In this document: one piece after another, positions 25,901 through 35,022 of the stretch
Layout of the letters: each line of letters opens with the position of its first letter
How positions within the stretch are numbered: position 1 is the first letter of the stretch
Assembly (NCBI GenBank): GCA_013399305.1
Contig: VXAI01000301.1
Coordinates: forward strand, 386,132-450,131
DNA length: 64,000 nucleotides
Origin: Rostratula benghalensis
Taxonomy: Eukaryota; Chordata; Aves; Charadriiformes; Rostratulidae
Direction: 5' to 3'
Notes under the pieces: model-generated
Told to the model about the DNA's origin: nothing
Database searches by the model: none
What the model saw: the letters and a program-made list of their open reading frames with translations, nothing else
Program-made: the position numbers and the translations under genes

Positions 25901-28900
25901 CAGCCCCAGAGCCAACTCAGCCCTGTTTGAGGAACTGTTCCCACCTCTCTGGCTCCACCCTGCTTCTTGCCAACCTCATTCTCCTCAACTTCTGCACCGG
26001 AACCGATCATTTATTGTCTCTTACTGTTTACCTTCCACATCACACATATTTTGCACGTTCCCCATATTTTCACTTAGTTTTCTCTTTCCCAGACTGAAGC
26101 ATCTCTGCTTATTCATTCTCTCCTAATAAACTGTTATCATGTCTACAATGAATTTTGTCGCCCTTCTCTGAACCTTTGCTTGTGTTCTTATCTATAGGAC
26201 GGCAAGTAAGAGTTCAAAACAGTTATTCAAAATGGGGAAGCTATGGATTTATACAATGGCATGATGATACCTCCAGCCCTTTCCTAACAATTCCCAATAT
26301 ATAATTTGCTTTTTTTGACCACTAAGAAACATTAAGCCACTGTTTTCACGGAAAGGCATCTAACACAGCCCTATAATCTCCTATCACATACTGATGTCAC
26401 CAGCTTTTTTCTGCAGCAAAGTTTTCTTAAAAACAAAACTAACCCAAACAAACCCCTGAGATCCCAAGCCACCAAGTATTCAGCAACAATTATTGCTTTT
26501 TTAAAGATGAAAGGCAGAGAGTGGTCTCTGATTTGGTCTCCAGTCTGATTTTGCTTCTTTAAGTGTTGCAATACATAATAAATCGCCATAAGGAAGAACA
26601 CATTCACTTGCTTGCCTGCTTTATTGCTGAGCTTGTCAGATCTCCTGAAAGAGCAGACTCAATTTCTAGCAAAAGATTCTAAAATAGAGTCTTGAGGCCT
26701 TGAATTCTCCCTGAAAAGAAGAACAAGTACTAGTTTCCTTAAACTTCTAGAAAAAACCAAATGCCTTGCAAGAGGGTAAACTGTGTGCTCACATATCACT
26801 GCTTTCTTCTAATTATTTTGAACCCTGACGCTATCCAGAAATACACAGAAAAGGCCACAGTTTCCTGCTATCACTACAATAAATGATACATCCATTTATT
26901 AAATTATATTCTGGCCAGGTCTGATAAAGTATTTCATTTTCTGACAGCAGATGAAATAGGAACAGTGATCTGCAAGGCAAACATCACATCTTCTGAAGAA
27001 GGAATTATTTTAGCTGGAGACAACCGCATTCATAATCTTAACCTGATTACTAGAAATACACGGTGAAAGAAATACAAACACAGTAAAAGAAATTATCTAG
27101 TAAAACTAAATTATTATAATAAAAACCTGAATTTCCTGACAAGAGTAGGTATTTGGTCTGATGCCTTTCACTTTTTGCAACTACAATTACTCCTTTTCCC
27201 ACTGAATACAAAAATACACAAGCTATCAGACAGAGGTGATGAGCAACACCTTATCTTATTTGCACACAGGGCAGCAGAAACTGAACTTAGCCAATAACAA
27301 ATATTGAGGTTTTCGTCACATTTCCAGTTTGCATCTTGTGAACGGTTCTGCAGCACGACAACACTTCTTCAGAGCTAGAGAGGACTGAAAATTATCAGAC
27401 ATGTAACAGTTGCAGTCACTTTGAGGCAGTGGACAGAGGCAGAAAAATTACAGAATTCTGAGAGCATTGTTAGGAGCAACTAGGTGGAGTGATTCCACCC
27501 AAGTAATTTTAAAACTAGGTAATTATTAACTAATACATCTCAGGGTGTTAAAGGAGGAGAGCAAGGACAGAGAAATGAATAAGACTATCTGAAAGAGATG
27601 GCAAAAAATTGCTTATAATGGAAAAAGTCATCTAGCATACAAAAAATAAAGACTAGCATTTTGATAAAATAATACATTTCTCATAAAAGAAAGTATGGAA
27701 GTTAGCAATATTAGTCTGCTGATATTCCATGTTTAGTGTTTCTGCCTCCCAAACCACTTTCTCATTTCTTTTGGTGCATCAGCATCTTCACTTTCTGTAA
27801 CGACATTTTGGGGATTTTTCTTACCTACTTCTTTTTGGGTCTACTTCCTCCTTTTGTTCTTTCTGCAAGCCCACACACTATAGCTATGCACGCTGATACT
27901 TTTCCAAAGAAAGAGCAGAACTACTCAGTCTTCCTCCCACACTTGTCTGTTAACCTCTAATGCTCTTTGTCCAAAAAAAAACCAAACCAAAGCAAAACCT
28001 CAAACCAAAAAAATCACAAACCCAAAGCCATACCAAACAAAAAACCAATGCACAAAACCTCATAAAATAATTGTAAATCTTATTTTCCACCAAGTTCCAC
28101 CACCTTTCATCCACAAGGTTATTTAATCTGCAGGAATGGGCAGCAGATTGCTTTGAAAACACTATGGAGACATTTCTGTAAACTGGATCTGCCATAAATA
28201 ATATATAATTTTTATATGTTGTTATTTTATACAGACATGTAATTCACATAAAGAGATGCATGTGTGCAAAGCTGATTGCTGTCAGTTTTTAGATAAGCTT
28301 AAAAAAGAAAATAGACCCTAAACTCCCTTTTCACCCCACTGAACTGTGACAGCACACAATGTACTTTACCTCGGGCACCAAACAGACACTTTGAGAGAAA
28401 CATTATGTTTTCTGCTAAATAAAAGATGTCCTTAATTCAGAAATGGAAGTAAAAGTCAAAAAACATTGTGTGGTTTTAAGAACTGGTCTTTCAGAGGACA
28501 TACCCCACGGTACACTAACTAGATTTGAAAATAAGACACTTGGAGCACATACCAACGATTTACCTGACCTCAGATAAATTTATCAGCTGATGCCTAACTC
28601 CACATTAGTGCTTAAATGCAAGCAAGTTTATTGAAAATTACATGTGAATTTGCCTTGATTCAATTAAAATTGTCCATAAGAAAAACCTTCAATATAGTGA
28701 ACATTACTAGGGTTCAACACAGTGATTTACTTTGAAGACAAGTTCTATGGCACAATGAATTCAAAGGTGAAATAATTTTTAAAGTTGGTAAACTAAAATA
28801 CTTTGCACACTTCCTTTGCCTCAGAAGCATTAATTTTTCCCATCCTGCCCACAGAAAGAAGCTGGTATGTTCTGGTTGTCTTAACAGACCACAGGCAAGG

Positions 28901-30202
28901 TAGAACAAAGTGCTACATTTGATGAGCATGCTGGTGAAATGAAGGGTTTCTACTCTGAATTGCGGAGCCACAGCGCCCCATCAAGTGTTGCAGGACTTTT
29001 AAGGAGCCAACAAGTCTCAGGAGCGTTCTCAGGAGGGAGATTAAGATAAAGAGATTATTATTTACCTGCCAAGAAACGGCTCCCAAAACAGCAGTCGCGA
29101 CAAGGCTGAAAAATACTAGCTGTTCTGAAATTAAACAGAAGTGACGCATGCCTTTAGATGCCATAACTCTGTCAAGGCTGTTGTTTTCTGTGCGGTGGGT
29201 ATAGTATACCTTGTGGCAGTCATTTAGTTTTGTGTGAAACCCCCACAGGGTTATAAAAAAAATCACATGACAGATCATCCAGAAAATTCCAAAAATCGAA
29301 AACCCAGGTATCACAAAATACCAGAGATCCAAATCACGTAGTTTAAAGGCTGCAAGAATGAAAAAGATGAGTTCAATGACTCCAACTGAGATGACAGAAA
29401 GCCTTCTGCAAAATTTACCACGGTACAAGTAGGGCTTCCATCGTTCAGTAACTGAGAGTCCACTGAAGTAAACGTCGAGAAGGGGATCTGAAATCAGACA
29501 GCTGAAGAAACATGCCAAGGCAAATGGGTTGGTGGGGATTTGCAGTGATGGAAAAAAGAGTAAGGATGCAATGGCTCCAAAAATGGCCAAATTTGGAATT
29601 GCCAAAAAAGACTTCATACGTAAGTCAATAATCAACATGGCCAAAGCTATGACCAACAGAATAATACTAATGGATTTTTCTACCAACATAGTTGTGCTGG
29701 CAATTGCAAAACCAACTAGCTCCAAAAATTCCACTGTTGTCAGCAGAGTCGGTTGATGATGGATGCAACCACAAATCCTCTCAACCAAAGCACATAACAT
29801 CCTTAAAACAATGGCAGAGAGGAGCAAGTACTTAGTGGCTTCTTCTTTAACGTCCGTTTTGAAGGCAGAATTATTAAGAAAGCAGAGAAGGCCAAGCAAA
29901 AAACCAAACCAAAGGTTGGAGAGACTCAAACTTGCTGTTTCCATTGAAAAATAGTAGTAGAGTATGCTGGCAATTCCAAGAACAAAGAGCCCCAGAATAA
30001 ATATTACCAAAATCAGTGCATCCGCAGTTTTTTCCCACCTGACGTAGAGGCCCATGCAGACGGCAACCAGTAAGTTGATTCTGGCAAGATAGCCAAGGTA
30101 TCTGACAGATGAGTGCATGTTCACTTCCCTGTTAGCTTCTTCCAGCCTTGTCATTGCTGCATAGAGACAATGACTAACACAGTAACGCAGTGACCTACAC
30201 AT
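13363..30202 (-). CDS. TMEM168: TMEM168, transmembrane protein 168 (complete CDS, four coding exons)
   Basis: The CDS is join(30202-29066, 20028-19886, 17757-17483, 13910-13363) on the minus strand: 1137+143+275+548 nt, 700 codons plus stop; the human protein has 697. I recognise the family from nearly continuous agreement with vertebrate TMEM168, including the N-terminus MCRSLRYC and the C-terminus GQGFKLVKS. The first about 405 residues form about 11-12 hydrophobic segments (near 35-55, 62-84, 93-110, 123-140, 155-193, 203-240, 268-287, 293-318, 358-377, 383-405). A soluble region of about 230 residues follows, then a last hydrophobic stretch at 651-668. Known: human TMEM168 is a membrane protein reported at the nuclear envelope, with no settled biochemical role. 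The soluble part carries SGHSHG at 506-511 and LDCENS at 547-552, an order like the caspase-type fold (inference; see findings). The start is the first Met of the exon-2 frame and matches the family start. Splice phases are 0, 2 and 1. Confidence 0.96.
13911..17482 (-). other. TMEM168: TMEM168 intron 4
   Basis: 3.57-kb GT-AG intron. It holds the CR1 fragment at 13965-14250. The rest appears to be unique AT-rich sequence with no other gene. Confidence 0.9.
13965..14250 (-). mobile_element. CR1 LINE fragment in TMEM168 intron 4
   Basis: The plus strand reads as the reverse complement of CR1: TTTCAATTTAAAACCGTTAC, then CTCTCCTGTAGGACCCCTTC, then CAACTCTCTCAGCCTGTCTT. It spans the region just inside the 3' end, but the terminal tail is missing at about 13965, so both ends are lost. 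It sits only about 55 bp from the exon-5 acceptor. Confidence 0.9.
17483..17757 (-). CDS. TMEM168: TMEM168 exon 4 (residues 427-519, start of the soluble domain)
   Basis: 275 nt between acceptor tttcttag|TCCTGATGG and donor GGCAG|gtaagtg. It encodes [14 protein letters not shown] and ends with [20 protein letters not shown]. The hydrophobic strand running into SGHSHG (residues 506-511) is the element that looks like the His motif of peptidase C14 proteins. The last base is the first base of the Gly519 codon. Confidence 0.95.
17758..19885 (-). other. TMEM168: TMEM168 intron 3
   Basis: 2.13-kb intron. It holds a short TGTATGTATCTC repeat (about 18590-18622) and an 18-base A run (19339-19356). 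No gene or large mobile element was recognised. Confidence 0.9.
19886..20028 (-). CDS. TMEM168: TMEM168 exon 3 (residues 380-426 plus two bases of 427)
   Basis: 143 nt between acceptor tttttag|CCAACC and donor TGCAG|gtacag. It encodes [20 protein letters not shown] and on to NFC. This is the last hydrophobic segment of the main membrane block and the join into the soluble region. Codon 427 (Ser) is split AG|T across the next junction, and the frame is kept. Confidence 0.95.
21292..21440 (-). mobile_element. CR1 LINE 3' end in TMEM168 intron 2
   Basis: The plus strand has the CR1 tail ATAGAATCGTAGAATGG, then GGTTGGAAAGGACCTTAAAG and CCCCCCTGCCATGGGCAGGG, ending near CATCCAGCCTGGCCTT. About 150 bp are recognisable. 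Confidence 0.92.
23739..23762. repeat. A24 homopolymer
   Basis: 24 A in a row in TMEM168 intron 2. No retrocopy was recognised next to it. Confidence 0.95.
23862..23930 (-). mobile_element. CR1 LINE 3' terminal fragment in TMEM168 intron 2
   Basis: The plus strand reads CACAGAATCATTGAATGG, GTTGGAAGGGGCCTCTGG and TGGTCCAACCCTC, the last about 70 bp of a CR1. The rest is truncated. It is about 100 bp from a 24-base poly-A run but not joined to it. Confidence 0.88.
25612..26365 (-). mobile_element. Old amniote LINE (CR1-like 3' region) in TMEM168 intron 2
   Basis: The plus strand has diagnostic phrases of a LINE 3' region common in turtles and crocodilians: CACCAAAGGTCCATCTAG at about 25650, CCCTTCTCTGAACCTTTGCT at about 26161, and ATGGATTTATACAATGGCAT, CCCTTTCCTAACAATTCC and TTTTTTGACCACTAAG after 26240. 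Spacing and order fit a minus-strand copy. It is highly diverged, with no open frame. The family name is from memory and uncertain; ancient origin is clear from the decay. Confidence 0.7.
29066..30202 (-). CDS. TMEM168: TMEM168 exon 2 (first coding exon, residues 1-379)
   Basis: This exon carries almost all of the membrane part in one open frame. The donor is TGGCAG|gtaaataat with the exon ending at 29066, phase 0. A likely acceptor is tttactttcag|ACAAG at 30235, which leaves 33 nt of 5' UTR before the ATG at 30202-30200. That AUG has a weak context (T at -3, T at +4). Met17, at 30154-30152, has G at -3 and could be a second start. Confidence 0.96.
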
Positions 30203-30235
30203 GTAAACTGCAGTTAGGGGGTTCTACCCACTTGT
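30203..30235 (-). other. TMEM168: TMEM168 5' UTR part of exon 2 (predicted)
   Basis: 33 nt between the likely acceptor ttactttcag|ACAAG and the start codon. An alternative acceptor, aactgcag, lies 5 nt before the ATG. The region contains an in-frame TAG, which closes both the uORF and any N-terminal extension. Confidence 0.5.
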
Positions 30236-30679
30236 CTGAAAGTAAATACTTGTTGGTTTCATCCAACAAACACAACGCAATCGCCGCCTTCTCTGGTATC
30301 ATTTCAGTAACAGTGGTCCAGAATTACCCAAGTCCTGGAAGAAGAATTAAGAAAAGCTTTAGTGGCAAATAATTCCTTTTCATCGTATATAGCATAAACA
30401 AGACACATCCTTTCTCACCAAGGAGTTTAATGTTTAAATTAAAAAACACATTGTAAAGATCAAGTAAGTGTAGAAAAAGACCAAGTCAAAGGTCATTATT
30501 AGAACAAATATAACAAGGGTTCTGCATAAATCTTATTTCATAATTTAAAAGAGAGGAGAAGGTAAATCAAACCTGGCCTGTGCAGTTTTTCCATAAAATC
30601 CATCCACTGGGTATTTACATTCCATATCTATGGGTATCCAAAATATTGCTATGATATCCATTACCTTCCAAAATGGTTT

Positions 30680-30895
30680 ACTATTGTTTTAAAACATTGT
30701 TTTACTTCACCATTACATTTGGCAAGTTACTCTGCTTGTGCACACGGCTTTTTGCTCTACCCATTAAACTGTCTTCATCTCAACCCACAAGTTTTCTCAC
30801 GTTTACCTGTCTGATTTTTCACCCCCACCCCACTGGGGGGACTGGGCAAGCAGCTGCGTAGGGACTTAGTTGCCAGCTGGGGTTAAACCAGGACA
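30680..30895 (+). mobile_element. Avian endogenous-retrovirus LTR, 3' part, in TMEM168 intron 1
   Basis: From about 30759 the sequence has the typical end of a common avian LTR family (ERVL-type by my recollection): CCCATTAAACTGTCTTCATC, TCAACCCACAAGTTTTCTCA, a C-rich CCCACCCCACTGGGGGGA, then TTAGTTGCCAGCTGGGGTTA ending at AACCAGGACA (30895). No internal retroviral sequence follows, so it is a solo or truncated LTR. The 5' limit is uncertain. It is antisense to TMEM168. Confidence 0.7.
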
Positions 30896-32449
30896 GCTTC
30901 TTCCTGGTCTGAACTCAAGTCTTGAAACAGGAGGACCACGATAATTCTATTGGTGTTTAATATTGCAGAGTTTACAAATAAGCAATACTACTAATTGCTA
31001 TAATCAGGAAAAAAAAAATTGAGAAAAATCTATTTTTATGAAAACCTCCATTTCACTGGATACGTGTAATTTTTTACTTTTCACAAAGTTGTCAGAAGCA
31101 CAGTTCATAGCTCTCTAGATAAAGGCAAAAAAGGTTTATAATTTGAAGTCACAACCCTGTGCTGGCTGTAAAACGTGTTATAAGTGACAAACTGCTAAGA
31201 ATGACTCAAATAACAAGCTTTCCGTGAAACTACACCTAGAGAGAACCACAGGTACTTCTGATTTTTCATCCTTTTTGTACCTAGAAACTCTAAACTAGAA
31301 ATCACTGAAGGAACAAAACAAAGCCTATGCCTCAAGAGAAAATAAGGCAGAAAACAACAGATGGATCAAAAGAAAGTACAGAATCGAGAAAAACAGCATC
31401 AATTTTTTTTTCCCAATTACAAAATGCCCCCAAAGTTGTCCAAATTCCTTTACTGAAAACTTAATGGAAATCCTGTGTGTAGTATTTACATTTGCTTTTA
31501 AAGTTATTAAAGAAAAGTTTATCTAAGGGTATGATTACAGAGGTTATGGGCAGAGTCCCCAGCGTGTAAGAAGACTCATAAGTAACCTCTAGCGTTTTTT
31601 AAGCAATTGCCCATCATACAGAACCTTCTGAAGAGCTACTGCTACGCCAGGGCAACCAATGTGTCGAGAACACTCGGAGCTGGGTTATAGCTGACAGCTT
31701 TTATTTGTAATGCTGGGGCAAGTAAGAAAGGACACCTTGACTGAAACTCAAAATTCAGACTTTTTTCTCTCTTGATTTTCAAATTCTCACTTTTTAAACC
31801 AGTGAACAACGGAAGAAAAAGTGAATTGATGGATTTGTCCATCGGCTTTGCTGACTTGAAGGCTGACACTCAGTGTAAAGCCAGTTTAACTACTTCATGG
31901 AGAGACCAACTAGAGCTAAGAAATCCTATTGTACAAATTACTTAAGTTTGGCAACATGTATTTTCAAATTATTTTAAATACCTAATGATATTACAGGTAT
32001 TAGTTGGAAGAATTATGCCTTAAAATGTTTAATTGAAATAGAATATATGCCATATAATTAAAGCAAATGGTTATTACACAGTGCTGTTGGAAGTTGAAGT
32101 TCTTTAGCTTTCAACCGTGCGTTTTCATAGTACTCGTTAATGTTTTATACATATAAACTTAATTCTGAATTGCCTGGATGCTTAAGATCCTGTAATATTT
32201 CTCCCCTTACTGAGTAATATGCTTACTGTTCCTCTCAATGTTTCATTTGTTTCTACTTCATAGAGATAACACAGCCCAAAGCTAGCTATCGTATTCCAGG
32301 TCACAATATATCAGGTATCATAGCACTGTCCGCAGACTCACAGCTTCTTGTCCTGCAATTAACATTCACTTTATGGACAACTTGAGCCATTTATTTCAAC
32401 TCCTACACGTGCACACACAGACCAGTTATCTCTTGCTCAAGCCACGAGT

Positions 32450-32498
32450 AGCATCAGAATCATTTAGGTTGGAAAAGACCTTTAAGATCATCTATTAG
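32450..32498 (-). mobile_element. CR1 LINE 3' terminal fragment in TMEM168 intron 1
   Basis: The plus strand reads ATCAGAATCATTTAGGTTGG and AAAAGACCTTTAAGATCATC, about 49 bp of the CR1 3' end. Similarity then stops. Confidence 0.8.
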
Positions 32499-33933
32499 AG
32501 AGGAAGGATTTCACATCCCCTTCCAACCCACAGCAGTGACGTCTGACTACAGCTACGCTGAAGCACATCTGGCCATCCCATCCTGTTATCCTGACTCCAG
32601 AGCCTTCCCAGATCCCCTCCAAGTCAAGGGGCTACTACTGTACCTATTCCCTTGAACAGCCTGACAGAGCCTGGCAGGCGGGCTCACACGCAAAGGGTGG
32701 AAGCTCCCACCTAAAGCCTGGCTCAAAATGTTGCCACGGTCGCTAAATCATTGTCTGGTGGGATCATCACACCAGCAAACTCCTTAGGCAGGCAGAAAAC
32801 TACTCTGGACTGGTCCACCTCGTGCCAAGCAGAGTTTTGCTGCCATCACGTCACGAGAGACACGAAGGAGAAGCTCCTCTGTTGCTGCCTCACCTGCAGA
32901 GCCAGGTGCCGGGGGTGGAACTCTCCTGTTCCTGGAGGAGAGACACAGACTCTGTTCCAGCGCCAAATATTTGCAGAATGACACAGCCCGGACCGTGAGA
33001 GCAACCTCCCCTTCCTGATCTTCTAGCCGATCAGCAAAAAGGTGCACAACTAAACCCCAGTATTAATCATCACTATTTTTCTAACCCAAACACAGGGTCA
33101 GCTTTTTGGGGAAAAGAGGAAAAGGCGCATTTTCGTGATTGATGTATCCCCCTGGTGCAGCAATTGCCAAACAAAGGTAACACAGCCATTCTGACAATTT
33201 GCATGAGAAATTGCAGTATCTGATTTATTCTGTCAGACAAAGCCATTTGTTACTCACTTCTGTTAAGACTTTCACTGTCCCAAGCCTCTTCTACGCCAGG
33301 GAGGAGGAGGGTGCCGCATTTGTTTGGGTTTTTTAAACAAATGGCCTTAATGTTTTGGGTTGCAACAGCCGAGTTGCAGTTCTGAGCAAAGCACATTCAG
33401 ATCCCAACTGAACAGAACACGCACCCCCTCCTTCTAAATATCCATCAACTTCTGCAAACGCGGCTTATGATCAAAACCCCGAGCCTAAGTGGAGATTTAG
33501 AGACTGAAGTACCTACACCTAAAGGAACAGCGTTCCCCAAGCCGTTTTTCCCTTAATTTGTCTAAGAAAGTAGAAAAAAAAGAACCAAAAGATGGTTCAG
33601 GGGTTTAACTGCTGCTGATTTAATGCCAAGGTGAGGCCTATCAAAAGTACTAGACCCTCTTTTCCTCCAGTTTTACTGTTCCAGTTTAGTGCATCTTTAT
33701 TTTTTTTTTTTAAAGGCAACTCTGTGAGACTTGGGTTTTAAACAAAAAGCCGTATTTAACTAACGTATTAATGCAGCAGGCTCAGCCCTCGGGTGAGGGG
33801 CTCCGTGAGTCCACAGCCGCCCAGCCCCGGCCATGTCGGTGACCGCGGGCAGACCGGGAGGGCAGCGGCCGAAGCCCCGGTTGCCGGAACGGCCCGGACG
33901 GACAAGTTTAACGCCGGTGTCCGGCTCCGCAGC

Positions 33934-33935
<2 letters not shown>

Positions 33936-33968
<33 letters not shown>

Positions 33969-33982
33969 TGTCTGTCTGTCTG
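33936..33982. repeat. (GT)16 microsatellite followed by (CTGT)n
   Basis: A pure GT run at 33936-33967 continues directly into CTGT units to 33982. It sits inside the CpG island, about 210 bp inside intron 1 from the exon-1 donor. It is a likely length-polymorphic site. Confidence 0.95.
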
Positions 33983-34194
33983 CCAGCCGCGGGTCTCCGG
34001 TGGCCAAGCCGCTGGCCACAACGCTGCCCTGCGCAGCCGGCCCCGGGCCTGCCCGGGGAGGCCGCGTCCCCCCGGGGCTGTCCGCCAGGCCCGGCTCCCC
34101 TCGTCCCCACAAGCCCGGCCCGAGCCCTCCGGGGCGGCTGCAGTGCCCCCGGCCCGCGGGAGGCGGCCCGTCCGCGTCCCCGTCCCGCACTCAC

Positions 34195-34245
34195 CTCAAC
34201 AGGCGTCCCGGGAACCTCCCACCCCCCGCGCAGCGCCGCCGCCAT
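34195..34245 (-). other. Upstream ORF in the TMEM168 leader (exon 1 part, 17 codons)
   Basis: The AUG at 34245-34243 has A at -3 and G at +4, a strong context. The frame runs in phase 0 to the donor. If spliced to 30235 it adds Thr-Ser-Gly and then stops at TAG, making a 20-codon uORF that ends 21 nt before the main AUG and in the same frame. The splice is inferred, not shown. Confidence 0.5.
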
Positions 34246-34280
34246 CTTGAGGCCGAGCCAGGCCTCCCGCCTACGGGCCG
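34195..34280 (-). other. TMEM168: TMEM168 exon 1, non-coding (5' UTR); upstream end approximate
   Basis: On the minus strand a CpG-island segment ends in a strong donor, GTTGAG|gtgagtgc, with the exon's last base at 34195. It contains a YY1-like AAGATGGCGGC element. Human TMEM168 also has a non-coding first exon about this far upstream of its first coding exon. The transcription start is not visible, so 34280 is only a working limit. An AUG at 34245 opens a 17-codon stretch that runs in phase 0 exactly to the donor. No cDNA was available, so the assignment is an inference from donor quality, position and strand. Confidence 0.6.
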
Positions 34281-34483
34281 CGCCGAGGCTCAAACGCCGC
34301 CGCCGCCGGAGCCCAGGCTGCCGCGGAGGCCGGGCCGGGCCACGGGTGGGACGGTGACCGCGTAGGTAGGGTTGTACCAGCATTCCCACCGGCAGCCGCC
34401 ATCCCCACGGCTGGCTCGCTCTCCGGGAATTGAGCAGCAGCCAGGAGAAGCATTGGCCCAGCCGGTCAGGGGGGATGAATCTG

Positions 34484-35022
34484 CCCTGCTCTGGTGAGGC
34501 CCCACCTGGAGCACTGTGGCCAGCTCTGGGGTCTCCAACATCAGATGGACATGGATCTGTTGGAGAGGGTCCAGAGGAGGGCTACAAAGATGATCAGAGG
34601 GCTGGAGCACCGCTCCTATGAAAACAGGCCAAGGGAGTTGGGATTGCTCAGCCTGGAGAAGAGAAGGCTCCGGGGAGACCTTATAGCAGCCTTCCAGTGT
34701 CCAAAGAAGGCCTACAGGAGAGATGGGGACAGACTTTTTAGCAGGGCCTGTTGCAACAGGACTAGGGGTAATGGCTTTAAACTAAAAGAGGGAAGATTCA
34801 GACTACACATAAGGAAGAATTTTTTTTACTATGACGGTGGCGAAACACTGGAACAGGTACCCAGGAGAGGTGGTAGATGCTCCATCTCTGGCCATACTCA
34901 GGGTTGGGTTGGATGGGGCTCTGAGCAACCTAATCAAGTTGAAGATGTCCCTGATAGTTGCTGGGTGGGACTGGTCTAGATGTCCTTTAAAGGTCCCTTC
35001 CAACCCATACTATAGAATTGAA
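34484..35022 (+). mobile_element. CR1 LINE 3' region, next to the TMEM168 promoter
   Basis: Forward CR1: GGTGAGGCCCCACCTGGAGC, TTGGAGAGGGTCCAGAGGAG, GGAGACCTTATAGCAGCCTT, GTTGGGTTGGATGGGGCTCT, and AAAGGTCCCTTCCAACCC near the 3' end. It is 5' truncated. The frame at 34494-34710 still reads as the ORF2 C-terminus (RPHLEHCGQLWG, LLERVQRRATKMIRGLEH, RGDLIAAF). It begins about 200 bp from the predicted TMEM168 first exon, on the upstream side, and points away from it. Confidence 0.95.

Larger units (their letters stand above)
20029..29065 (-). other. TMEM168: TMEM168 intron 2
   Basis: 9.04-kb intron. It contains two CR1 ends (21292, 23862), the old LINE (25612-26365), a 24-base A run (23739-23762) and A/C-rich tracts at 21940-21988 and 27972-28050. 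The remainder is unique and AT-rich. Confidence 0.9.
30236..34194 (-). other. TMEM168: TMEM168 intron 1 (predicted)
   Basis: About 3.96 kb between the CpG-island donor and the exon-2 acceptor. It contains the LTR piece (30680-30895), a CR1 end (32450) and the GT microsatellite (33936). Both limits depend on the predicted splice sites. Confidence 0.55.
33780..34400 (-). promoter_or_regulatory. TMEM168: CpG island promoter of TMEM168
   Basis: This is the only long G+C- and CpG-dense block in the window, and it surrounds the predicted first exon. It contains GC-box-like GGGGCGG, a YY1-like GCCGCCATCTTG (34238-34249 on the plus strand) and a CTGCGCAG element near 34028. No TATA box is visible at a fitting place, consistent with a housekeeping-type dispersed start. 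The long open frames on both strands here are composition artefacts. Confidence 0.8.

Noticed and set aside
29529..29954. Plus-strand open frames within TMEM168 exon 2
   Set aside because: Antisense shadows of a conserved coding exon.
33760..34389. Long open frames on both strands in the CpG island (up to 209 codons)
   Set aside because: High G+C lowers stop frequency; frames overlap on both strands, are rich in Arg/Pro/Gly/Ala and include translated GT repeat. No family resemblance.
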